Assembly (NCBI RefSeq): GCF_036227205.1
Contig: NZ_CP109442.1
Location: 3,596,001 to 3,660,000, forward strand
DNA from: Amycolatopsis sp. NBC_01480
Lineage (GTDB): Bacteria > Actinomycetota > Actinomycetes > Mycobacteriales > Pseudonocardiaceae
Direction of reading: 5' to 3'
Length of the DNA stretch: 64,000 bases
The notes beneath the pieces are model-generated. The model was given only the letters and a program-made list of their open reading frames with translations. It did not search any database and had not been told where the DNA came from. Below are positions 52,291 through 60,242 of this stretch, piece after piece. A program made the translations under genes and the position numbers. The first letter of the stretch is position 1. The number at the start of each line of letters is the position of its first letter.

Positions 52291-53148
52291 TCAGCTTTGC
52301 AGTAGTGGCACCAGGTTCTTGACCACGTTCGTGATCTGCTGCTTCGCGGTGTCGTAGCCGACGGACCGCGGCTGCTCGGTCAGCACGACGACCAGGTAGC
52401 GGTTTTTCCCGACCAGGCCGGTGGTGTGGAGCATGATCGCCGGGTTGCAACAGGACCAGCCCTGCTTGACGGCCCACGGCCGGCCGCCCACGGCGTCGGG
52501 GATGCCGAAGTACTGGCGGAAGCCGTCGGCGCCGTGCTCGGTGGCGTTCTGCAGCGCGCGCAGGATGACCTCGCGGGCGGACACGGGGGCCTCGTCGAGC
52601 AGGTAGTTGTAGATCCGCACGACGTCGGCGGCGGTGATTTTCGTGTCGCCCCAACGGCCCGGGTTCGACGGCGGCTGCGTTCCGGTGAGGCTCATGCGCC
52701 GGACCGCGCTGGTGACGATCGACGTTTCGCCGCCGTCGACCCAGAGCCGGCTGGCGATGGCGTCGTCGCTGCGGGAGAGCATTTTCTCAATGAGGACAGG
52801 CGATTGCCCGGCGTCCAGCGCGTTGAGGGCGATGAGGAGCTTGACGAGCGAGGCCGACGTGTAGGCACGGTCCGCGTTCACCGACAGCGCGAAGGTCCCT
52901 TTCGCACGGTCGAACACGATGGCGCTGACGTGCCCGTCCGGCAGCAGGGCCTCCAGCGCCGCGCTGCCGGGGCCCTTCGGGTCTTCCGGGGTTTCCGAAG
53001 TGGTAATCGGATTTTCCGAGGCGCGGCCGATCTCGGCGACGGCGACCGGCGACGGCGCGTGGCCCGGTGGCGTCAGCACCACCACGGTCAGCGCGGCCAG
53101 TGCCCCCAGGCACAGTCCCACGAGGAAGAGCAGGTTCACCTTGCGCAT
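52291..53148 (-). CDS. Class A beta-lactamase-like serine hydrolase, exported
   Basis: 285 residues from ATG 53148. Signal anchor VNLLFLVGLCLGALAALTVVVL. SxxK in TSASLVKLL, SDD in place of SDN (LSRSDDAIASRL), and KQG in place of KTG (WAVKQGWSC). The altered motifs suggest a carboxypeptidase-like or non-penicillin-hydrolysing enzyme rather than a true resistance enzyme. Envelope-located. Confidence 0.85.
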   Translation of the reverse strand: MRKVNLLFLVGLCLGALAALTVVVLTPPGHAPSPVAVAEIGRASENPITTSETPEDPKGPGSAALEALLPDGHVSAIVFDRAKGTFALSVNADRAYTSASLVKLLIALNALDAGQSPVLIEKMLSRSDDAIASRLWVDGGETSIVTSAVRRMSLTGTQPPSNPGRWGDTKITAADVVRIYNYLLDEAPVSAREVILRALQNATEHGADGFRQYFGIPDAVGGRPWAVKQGWSCCNPAIMLHTTGLVGKNRYLVVVLTEQPRSVGYDTAKQQITNVVKNLVPLLQS

Positions 53149-53328
53149 GACCGGACTTGTCCGATCACCCCGGCCGGGTTCGCCGGATCGGGTGAGTTTG
53201 TGGGATTGATCTCGGATCGGGCCGAATCCGGTGACGTTCCGAAGGGCTGCGGGCAAGCACCGGCGTTTCGCACCGGGCGGACTGGGTATTCCTTCGGAGT
53301 CACTTCACCATCGGGAAGGACTCGAGTC

Positions 53329-53925
53329 ATGGTTCATGCGCATGGAGCCCGGATCCGGGTGGAGGGCCTGCAGCCCGCGCAGGTCCTGGCCGCCCTCGTC
53401 GCTGTGGTGTTCCTGGTCTTCGGCATCGTGGGGTTCACCAGGACCGGGTTCGGCGACTTCACCGGCCATCACAACGCCGGTTTCTGGCGGTTCTCCGCCA
53501 ATCCGATGAACAACCTCGTGCACGTGGTGACCGGCCTGCTCGGCCTGGCGCTCGCGTTCGGCTCCGGTCGCGCGCGGGTTTTCGGCTGGCTGCTGTTCCT
53601 CGGCTACGGCTTGCTGTTCGTCTGGGGCTTGATGATCGCCGGGACGATCACAGCCAACCCGTTCGCCAACGCGGGCAACCCGCTCGACCTGACGTCTTCG
53701 GACAACTGGCTGCACCTCGGCATCGCCGCGCTCGGCTTGGTGATCGCGGTGTTGCCGGCGCGTCGTCGCGTCCGGATTCCGGAGGAGGACGCTGAGATTG
53801 TGGAGCCGTCCTCGGCTGCCACGGTTCCCGAGGACCGGGCTGCGACTGCCCGTGACGGCGACACGGTTGTCGGTGGCTCTCCTGCCCCGTCCTCAGAGAA
53901 GCACGGGCCGGGTTTGGCGCATTAG
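53329..53925 (+). CDS. DUF4383 membrane protein
   Basis: 198 residues from ATG 53329 (GGGAAGGA upstream). Four membrane helices; HHNAGFWRFSANPMNNLVHVVTGLLGLALA and SSDNWLHLGIAALGLVIAVLPARR are the DUF4383 hallmarks of actinobacteria. The C-terminal 50 residues are an acidic, disordered tail. Function unknown. Confidence 0.85.
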   Translation: MVHAHGARIRVEGLQPAQVLAALVAVVFLVFGIVGFTRTGFGDFTGHHNAGFWRFSANPMNNLVHVVTGLLGLALAFGSGRARVFGWLLFLGYGLLFVWGLMIAGTITANPFANAGNPLDLTSSDNWLHLGIAALGLVIAVLPARRRVRIPEEDAEIVEPSSAATVPEDRAATARDGDTVVGGSPAPSSEKHGPGLAH

Positions 53926-54130
53926 GAGGATTTTCCTTTCGCAAGAGGACGGCCGCCGGTTCCGCACGGCTGGCCGTCCTCTTGCGTATTGACCGGCCGG
54001 GTTGCCGTGTTGGTTGGCTCCGTGCGGTCTGGAAGGACCTTCGGGCAACATCACACTCCGCCGCAACTCCGCCCGGCATCAGGCGTCTCTCTCAGTAAAG
54101 CTTCAACAATTTGCTGCAGAGGGGCGCGAA

Positions 54131-55054
54131 ATGGGATTCACCGCGAAGAAGGCGATCCGGCTGGCCATGATCGGCGGGGCGATCGCCGCCACGGCAACCC
54201 TTTCCGCGTGCAGTGGAAACAGTTCTCCGGTGACGAACGCGGCGGCCATTCAGCATTCGCCGCAGGGCGCGGCGACCGGGGGATCCGGCGGCTCCGGCAA
54301 AGCGAATGGCGACTTCACCGACGCGAACGGCAACGTCAACTGCAGCAAGCTGAACGGCAAGCACGTCAGCCCTCCGGGTGGCCCGCAGATGGACGTGTAT
54401 GCAGACACGGCGACCACCGGCAGCAACCCGGGCTGCGACACCGCGTTCACCGTGATCAACGAGTACTACAAGGAAATCCCGACCAAGGCCGAAGGCCCCG
54501 GCAAACGCGTCCTGGACATCCTCGGCGACTGGACCTGTGCCGGACAGGCGGATGCCGCTAATCCCCATGGCACCGTGTGTGGCAAGGGCGCTACTGACTA
54601 CATGATCGAGACCCGCCCGGCTGGTCAGGCCAAGACGTCGGCACCGGCGCCCCTGGGGCAGCCCCAGCCGCCGCAGTCCCAGCCTCAGCAGCGCCGTTTC
54701 CCGGGCACCACGCAGAAGGTGCAGTTCACCGGCTTCGACACCAGCGTCAACATGGCCACTTTCCAGCTGGTCAGCTTCCAGCCCGGCGGCCCCGACGGCG
54801 GCCACTACGACCGAGTCGACGAGAAGGTCTACCGTCTCCCGCTGGCCAACCGCGCCATCGTGTGGAGCGCAGCCACCCTCTGCCAAAACGACAACCAGCT
54901 AACCGTCGACGCCCAAGGCCTCGGCAACTTCCGCTGCGACGACGCCCAGCTCCGCCAAACTCTCCTCGGCGGCGCGGCCAACCCGGCCCTCGCCCAAATC
55001 CTGGTAAGCGACGACGACCAGATCGCCGAGGTCAAGGAGATCTACCACCCCTGA
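54131..55054 (+). CDS. Secreted lipoprotein of unknown function
   Basis: 307 residues from ATG 54131. Signal peptide with lipobox TLSAC (Cys about residue 27). A Gly/Ser-rich linker follows, then two regions with paired cysteines (NCSKLNGK..GCDTAF..WTCAGQ..GTVCGKG) interrupted by a Pro/Gln linker, and a C-terminal domain with Cys in ATLCQNDNQL..NFRCDD. Probably a disulphide-bonded extracellular domain protein. A second in-frame start upstream lacks a ribosome site. A terminator follows. Confidence 0.78.
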   Translation: MGFTAKKAIRLAMIGGAIAATATLSACSGNSSPVTNAAAIQHSPQGAATGGSGGSGKANGDFTDANGNVNCSKLNGKHVSPPGGPQMDVYADTATTGSNPGCDTAFTVINEYYKEIPTKAEGPGKRVLDILGDWTCAGQADAANPHGTVCGKGATDYMIETRPAGQAKTSAPAPLGQPQPPQSQPQQRRFPGTTQKVQFTGFDTSVNMATFQLVSFQPGGPDGGHYDRVDEKVYRLPLANRAIVWSAATLCQNDNQLTVDAQGLGNFRCDDAQLRQTLLGGAANPALAQILVSDDDQIAEVKEIYHP

Positions 55055-55074
55055 CCAGTGTGGAATCTGGTTTG

Positions 55075-55108
55075 AAAGGGCGTCCGGGAATCTCCCGGCC
55101 GCCCTTTT
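55075..55108 (+). terminator. Terminator of the lipoprotein gene
   Basis: AAAGGGCG-T-CCGGGA, loop ATCT, CCCGG-C-CGCCCTTT then TTCT: a GC-rich stem followed by a short T run 20 bases after the stop. Confidence 0.85.
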
Positions 55109-55481
55109 CTCGTAAATAGACTCCCTCACCCGATCGCCCTTCGCGCATTTCATTAACATTCCTGGCGCTGCTCACGCAATTTCGGGCTTTCTCGCAATCG
55201 CCGCGGTCTGGCGAGGTCAGAGCCCGCCCGGCAGGACCGAATCCGAGTCAGCAACCCTGGTCTCGCCGACCACATCCGGGACAGAGCCTGACTGAGGCGG
55301 GAAGCTCGCCATCGCACCCGTCGTCACCGCCGGGCCGGATCCAGAGTCGGCAGACTCCACATAGGAGCGGCGCATCGGAGCGCTCGTCCACCGTGCGCCC
55401 GCAGCCGTCATCGCGCGGCGGATCCCAGCCATAGCCACGGCGAAGGCGGGAAGCGCGGTTCAGCGGAACCGGCGGCTACCT
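55109..55481. other. Gap without a convincing gene
   Basis: 373 bases. An AT-richer start (55115-55190) is followed by GC-rich sequence. A 73-codon minus-strand frame (55217-55438) exists but has no ribosome site and unusual composition, so it is not called. Nothing else seen. Confidence 0.5.
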
Positions 55482-57089
55482 TCAGTCATCATCGAGGGCG
55501 CGATCGACCAGTCGCCCGGCGGCGCCCATGTAGTGCGCAGGGTCAAGCAGATCAGCGAGCTTCGAGGCGTCCAGTACGTCGGTGACCTCCGGTGATTCGG
55601 CGAGGATGGCTTCCAGCGGGCGGTTTTCCTCGATTGCCCGCGCGGATGCGTCGCCGAGTACCACCTTCGCGCGTGCCTTGCCGAGCAGTGGTGCGAGCGT
55701 GGCGGAGAGCCGTTCGGACACGATGAGTCCGTGCGTGAGCGCGAGGTTTGCTGCCATCCGGTCCGGGTGCACGACGAGTCCGCGCGCCAGCTCGACGGCC
55801 GTGTGCGCCGCGCCGCCGGTCAGCCGCAGGCATTCGCGCAGTAGTTGCCACTCGGCCTGCCAGACGCCGGCGGACCGTTCGTCCTCGGCCAGCCCCGCTT
55901 GCGTCACGCCCGCCGCCAGCACCGGCACCTGCAACGCGGCGGAGCGAATCAGCGCGGACAGCACAGGATTCCGCTTGTGCGGCATAGCGGACGAGCCGCC
56001 CCCGGCCGGTTCGGTGACCTCGCCCAGTTCCGTGCGAGTGAGCGTGAGCACGTCAACGGCAAACTTCCCCAGCGCGACGGCCGCCATCGCCAGAACACTG
56101 GCAACATCACCCACCGGCGTCCGATTTGAGTGCCACGGCAGCGTCGGTGCGGCGAGCCCGGTCTCCTCGGCGAAGGCTCTGACCAGACGTTCGGCGTAGT
56201 CATCGGTCCCGTCGCCGTACTCGACGTACGCGGCGAGCGTCCCGGCCGCGCCACCGAGCGAGACGGGCAACCCACCGTCGAGCACGCGCCGCACCCGACG
56301 GGCGGCGCCGAGCACAACCTGTCGCCACGTCACGGCCTTGAGCCCGAACGTGGTGGGCACGGCGTGCGCAGTCAGCGTGCGCCCGGGCATGGCCGTGTCC
56401 CGGTGCGCGCGCGCCAACTCGCCAAGCGCGTTCGCCGCAGCTTCGAGGTCCTCGACGATCAACCGCAACGTCCCCTGCGCGACCAGCATCATGGCCGTAT
56501 CGACGATGTCCTGACTGGTCGACCCGCGGTGCACGTAATCCGCCGCTCCCGCATCCACCTGCCTGACTGCGGCGGTCAGCGCCTTGACCAACCCGACCAC
56601 GGGATTCGCGGTCACCCGAGCCTCTCGCGCCAACGCAGTGACATCAATTCCCGGCGCCGCGGCCGCACGACTCGCCTCCTGACTGCTGCGCCCAACGCTG
56701 GCGGGAGTTGGGTCGCCGACTCGGGCGGGTGAAGCTGGTTCTGGGTGGCCTGCTCCGCTGCGGGAGGTCGGGGCTGGGTCGCCGAGGCCGGTGGGAGTGG
56801 TTGGTGTTGAGCTGCCGAGTCCGGAGCGGCCCAGTTCCTGTCCTCCGACCCCAGCCGCGGCTCCACCGACCCCCGCCGCAGCTGGTGGCTGGCCGCCGAG
56901 TTGCGTGGCGACCGCGGTGATCACCTCCGCCGCTTCGGCCGGGACCGTGCCGAGCCGTGCCTGGGCGCGGGCCAGTGCAGCCTCTGCGTCCAGCATGGCG
57001 CGCAGCCAAGCGCTGTCCCCGGTACTCGCTTCAGCCGGCGTCCCGGCCCGCACCGGCGACAACAACCCGGAATCAGGATCGGCGGTCAT
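55482..57089 (-). CDS. pcaB: 3-carboxy-cis,cis-muconate cycloisomerase-like (fumarase/ASL superfamily)
   Basis: 535 residues from ATG 57089. N-terminus SGLLSPVRAGTPAEAS..DSAWLRAMLDAEAALARAQARLG, mid-region DYVHRGSTSQDIVDTA, and superfamily signature GGSSAMPHKRNP with the catalytic Ser loop; the C-terminal ADCSL-type domain (LLGKARAKVVLGDAS..EVTDVLD) fits PcaB of the protocatechuate branch. Odd: about 75 Gly/Ser/Pro-rich residues (around 75-150) are inserted where the family has a short loop. No other pca genes adjacent. Confidence 0.85.
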   Translation of the reverse strand: MTADPDSGLLSPVRAGTPAEASTGDSAWLRAMLDAEAALARAQARLGTVPAEAAEVITAVATQLGGQPPAAAGVGGAAAGVGGQELGRSGLGSSTPTTPTGLGDPAPTSRSGAGHPEPASPARVGDPTPASVGRSSQEASRAAAAPGIDVTALAREARVTANPVVGLVKALTAAVRQVDAGAADYVHRGSTSQDIVDTAMMLVAQGTLRLIVEDLEAAANALGELARAHRDTAMPGRTLTAHAVPTTFGLKAVTWRQVVLGAARRVRRVLDGGLPVSLGGAAGTLAAYVEYGDGTDDYAERLVRAFAEETGLAAPTLPWHSNRTPVGDVASVLAMAAVALGKFAVDVLTLTRTELGEVTEPAGGGSSAMPHKRNPVLSALIRSAALQVPVLAAGVTQAGLAEDERSAGVWQAEWQLLRECLRLTGGAAHTAVELARGLVVHPDRMAANLALTHGLIVSERLSATLAPLLGKARAKVVLGDASARAIEENRPLEAILAESPEVTDVLDASKLADLLDPAHYMGAAGRLVDRALDDD

Positions 57090-57601
57090 ACGCCCAGCAT
57101 CGCACGCAGCCAACGGTCCGGCCTGGACACGCGCGAGTGCCTCTGGTCATGCTCGCCATCGCCATCGCCATCGCCATCGCCATCGCCATCGCCATCGCCA
57201 TCGCCATCGCCATCGCCATCGCCATCGCCATCGCCATCGCCATCGCCATCGCCATCGCCACAGCCATCGCCACAGCCATCGCCACAGCCATCGCCACGCG
57301 ACGGCGCCTGCAGCGCACCGGCACCTGCACTCCAGCGGCGGCCGGGATGGCACCACCGCTACTGCCACCACGGCGTTGCCGCAGGCGCCGCACCCGCTGC
57401 TGCGAGGTGGCGACCGTCTGAGCAAAGCGCCCTCCGAACGGCGCCCACCAAGCAAGATGCCTTCAGCGCCGCCCACAGCCGCAAGAAAACCGAGCGAGTC
57501 CTCCCTCGCACCACCGACACCCGGTGCGCAGGATGCAAGGCCGCACCTCACCCACGGCAACGCTCCACACGAGGGATCCCGCGACCGCGCATCTCACCAG
57601 T
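57090..57601. other. Gap upstream of pcaB containing a microsatellite; no gene
   Basis: 512 bases. Apart from the GCCATC tract (separate entry), 57300-57600 is GC-rich with frames on both strands but no ribosome sites. All frames through the tract are simple dipeptide repeats. No convincing gene. Confidence 0.6.
57155..57298. repeat. GCCATC hexanucleotide microsatellite with 12-mer tail
   Basis: 17 perfect tandem copies of GCCATC (57155-57256), then GCCACA-GCCATC three times (57257-57292) and GCCACG. Near perfect over 144 bases. Translated it gives HR, SP or AI repeats on plus and MA, WR or DG repeats on minus, so any coding potential is trivial. Confidence 0.95.
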
Positions 57602-58141
57602 TCAATGGCCCACCGTCCCATCGATAGCCTCGCGCAGGAGATCAGCATGGCCGTTGTGGCGGGCGTACTCCGCGATGAGCGACAGCAGCATCCAGCGCAG
57701 CGTGAACGGCTCGCCGGTGCGCAGCGACGTGCCGCGCTGTTCCAGTGACTCCGCCGCCGCCACGATCTCGCGTGAGCGGGCGCATTCCGAGCGCCATACG
57801 GCCAGCGCCTCTTGGGCGTCGCCGTCGAGGGAGTCCATGTCTTGGTTCGGGTCTTCGTCGGAGTAGTACAGGATCGGGACGTCCTCGCCGGCGAACTGCT
57901 GGCGGAACCACCATCGTTCGCAGCCGGCGAGGTGGCGGGCCAGCCCGTGCAGCGACAGGGTGGACGGCGGCACGGTGCGCGAGGACAGCTCCTCTTGCCC
58001 GAGCTCCTCGCACTTCAGCTCGAACGTTCGGCGGTGCCACTCCAGAAAAGCCTCCATCGACTCACGTTCCCCGGCCAGCCGGGGGATCGGCGCCCGATCG
58101 CCGGGGACGGCGGGCGGTAAATGAGCGGGTGTGTTCGTCAT
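57602..58141 (-). CDS. DinB/mycothiol-dependent-type protein (DUF664)
   Basis: 179 residues from ATG 58141. Helical bundle with family motif PPSTLSLHGLARHLAGCERWWFRQQF near residue 70 (metal-binding His), and late IAEYARHNGHADLLREAIDG (H-x-G-H ligand His). Members of this fold (DinB, mycothiol maleylpyruvate isomerase, bacillithiol transferase) catalyse thiol transfer; many actinobacterial ones are uncharacterised. Confidence 0.87.
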   Translation of the reverse strand: MTNTPAHLPPAVPGDRAPIPRLAGERESMEAFLEWHRRTFELKCEELGQEELSSRTVPPSTLSLHGLARHLAGCERWWFRQQFAGEDVPILYYSDEDPNQDMDSLDGDAQEALAVWRSECARSREIVAAAESLEQRGTSLRTGEPFTLRWMLLSLIAEYARHNGHADLLREAIDGTVGH

Positions 58142-58362
58142 GCCCAAGAGCCTCTCACCCGGCACCGACAATTTCGGCACCCCGACCCCGAACTGTCCAC
58201 AAGGGAGTGTCATAAGGCCAAGGCCGCAGCACCGAGTTGCGGGCACCCTGTCGACAACCCGCCGAGGCGGACCACCCCCAGGTCCAGCAGGCTGTAACAA
58301 GATCGGCCAGCCGCCCGAAAGACAGGTGGATCCGGTAGCTGCCGGAAGTTTGAGGGGGAACC

Positions 58363-59091
58363 GTGAAGTATTTCGTGGTGGGTGCAGTGCTGGTCGCCAG
58401 CCTGGCGGCGTGCAGCAGCGCACCCGCGGCCGAGGCGCCCAAGGGACCCGAAGCCCTGGGACCCGACGGTTTGCGGGGGCTGACGCCCGGGATGGCGTTG
58501 AGCGCCGCCGCCGCGGGTGGGGCGCTGGCGGCCAAGCCGATGTCCGTCCTGGACGGTTGCGCCGCCTACACGTTCGCGGGCGGGACCGCGCCGGACGCGG
58601 CCACCATGGCCGCCGAGTCCGCCGCGGCGACGAAGGCCGCCGACCTGAACCAGCAGGCCACCGCCGCCGACGCGAAGGTTTCGCATCCCGGCGTGCACGC
58701 CTCGGCCGCCGATTACGCCCGTTCGGCGAAGGAGTCCGCGGACGCGGCCCAGCTGAGCGCGTCCGCCGCGACAGCGATCGCCGACCTGGCCACGCTGCGG
58801 GAAGCCCGCGACGCCCGCCTTGCCGTGGGCGGCGGCGCCTCGTTCGGCAAGGATTCGCTGCGTGCGCTGGTCGCGCCGCCCGCCGTGAAGACGCCGGAGG
58901 GCGCCGGCGCCGGTACGCCCTTGGCCGAACTGCACCAGAAGTACGACGCCGAGGGCCTCAAGCCGACTCCGGCCGGGCACTTCGCGGTGCCGGTTCCCGG
59001 CAAGCCGGGCTGGACGTACGACTTCGCGGTCTCCGACGGCGCGAAGGTGGGCGCCGTCTCCCTGGTCGCCGAGGCGGTGTCCTGCGGCTGA
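58363..59091 (+). CDS. Ala-rich lipoprotein
   Basis: 242 residues from GTG 58363 (GGGGG upstream). Signal peptide with lipobox SLAACSS (Cys about residue 17). Ala-rich helical middle (AADYARSAKESADAAQLSASAATAIADLATLREARDAR) and a C-terminal part with a second Cys pair (LDGCAAY; VSCG). Family unknown. Eighteen bases before the next gene in the same direction. Confidence 0.75.
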   Translation: MKYFVVGAVLVASLAACSSAPAAEAPKGPEALGPDGLRGLTPGMALSAAAAGGALAAKPMSVLDGCAAYTFAGGTAPDAATMAAESAAATKAADLNQQATAADAKVSHPGVHASAADYARSAKESADAAQLSASAATAIADLATLREARDARLAVGGGASFGKDSLRALVAPPAVKTPEGAGAGTPLAELHQKYDAEGLKPTPAGHFAVPVPGKPGWTYDFAVSDGAKVGAVSLVAEAVSCG

Positions 59092-59108
59092 GCCCGTAAA
59101 TTGAGGGC

Positions 59109-59879
59109 ATGAAGATCGAGTTCCCCGGTTCGCAGGGGGTGACGCTGGCGGCGCGCCTGGAGCTGCCGGACGGTGAGCCCGGCGCGTACGCCGTCCTTGC
59201 GCATTGCTTCACGTGCAGCAAGGACGGCCTCGCCGCTGCACGGGTGGCGCGGGCGCTCACCACGTTCGGGATCGCGGTGCTGCGCTTCGATTTCACGGGC
59301 CTCGGCGGGTCCGGCGGCGACTTCGGGAACACCGACTCCAGCTCGAACGTCGCGGATCTCGTGCTCGCCGCGGACCACCTCCGGGAGCGGTTCGCGGCGC
59401 CGACACTCCTCATTGGACATTCGCTGGGCGGCGCCGCCGTCCTCGCGGCGAAACACCGGATCCCGGAGGTGCGCGCGGTCGCGACGATCGGGGCGCCCGC
59501 CGATCCCGAGCACGTCGTGAAACTGCTCGGCGAGTACCGGGACACGATCGAACGGCGCGGCGAGGCCGAAGTCGTACTGGGCGGCCGGACCTTCTGCATC
59601 CGCAAGCAATTCCTCGACGACATCGCCCAGCGGCCGCAGGCCGAACGCGTCGAACGGCTCGGCGCCGCGCTGCTGGTGATGCACTCGCCCGTCGACGAAC
59701 TCGTCGGCGTGGACAACGCGCGGCGCATCTTCGACACGGCCCGGCACCCGAAGTCCTTCATCGCCCTCGACGGCGCCGATCACCTGCTCACCGACCGCCG
59801 GGACGCGGAGTTCGTCGCCGCAATCCTCGCCGCCCGGGCCGGGCGCTACCTGCTGAAACGTGGGGCCGCCGAAAAATAG
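59109..59879 (+). CDS. Alpha/beta hydrolase, OsmC-associated type
   Basis: 256 residues. Start FPGSQGVTLAARLELPDGEPGAYAVLAHCFTCSKD, nucleophile GHSLGGAAVLAA (Ser about residue 104), Asp in HSPVDELVGVDNA, His in GADHLLTD. This subgroup is often fused to OsmC domains and proposed to process organic peroxides or small acyl esters; here it stands alone. Follows the lipoprotein gene by 17 bases. Confidence 0.87.
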   Translation: MKIEFPGSQGVTLAARLELPDGEPGAYAVLAHCFTCSKDGLAAARVARALTTFGIAVLRFDFTGLGGSGGDFGNTDSSSNVADLVLAADHLRERFAAPTLLIGHSLGGAAVLAAKHRIPEVRAVATIGAPADPEHVVKLLGEYRDTIERRGEAEVVLGGRTFCIRKQFLDDIAQRPQAERVERLGAALLVMHSPVDELVGVDNARRIFDTARHPKSFIALDGADHLLTDRRDAEFVAAILAARAGRYLLKRGAAEK

Positions 59880-59982
59880 TTGTCGCGAGGGGACCTTTCG
59901 CGACACCGGAAACTGGCGCCTTGGGCCCGGGTTCGGTCAGAATCGGAGATCGTTGTCGTCCGTCTCCGAAAGGGGCAGTGAA

Positions 59983-60240
59983 ATGCCGGAAGCCACCTCT
60001 GACCACAATGGACTGTTGACCGTGCTCGGCATCGGTCGGCGCGAACTGGAGTCGTTGCTGAAGTTCGTCGACGTGCGGATCTGTGCGGAAGGGTGTGACA
60101 ACACGCTGAGACACGCGGAGCACTGGGCCGAGGCCAACGACGTCGGCTGGCCACAGCTTGCGGCGGGCCTGGCGGAGAGCGGGGCCTACTGCGACTGCGA
60201 GATCGTGGCGAACACGGCCGCGTTCTTCGGCGCGGCATGA
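59983..60240 (+). CDS. Small DUF2695-type protein
   Basis: 85 residues from ATG 59983 (AAAGGGGC upstream). Cys pattern CAEGCDN..YCDCEIV and TLRHAEHWAEANDVGWPQLAAGLAESGAYCDCE match what I recall of DUF2695, a small actinobacterial family. Function unknown. Stops two bases before the convergent ABC gene. Confidence 0.72.
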   Translation: MPEATSDHNGLLTVLGIGRRELESLLKFVDVRICAEGCDNTLRHAEHWAEANDVGWPQLAAGLAESGAYCDCEIVANTAAFFGAA

Positions 60241-60242
60241 GG

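Noticed and set aside
55217..55438. 73-codon minus-strand ORF
   Set aside because: No ribosome site, no homology I recognise, atypical composition; left as gap.
57147..57560. Minus-strand frames ending in WRWR or MAMA repeats
   Set aside because: Trivial translations of the GCCATC tract without start signals.
56791..57866. Plus-strand frames with HRHR, SPSP and AIAI runs
   Set aside because: They are antisense to pcaB and then translate the microsatellite; no ribosome site or domain.
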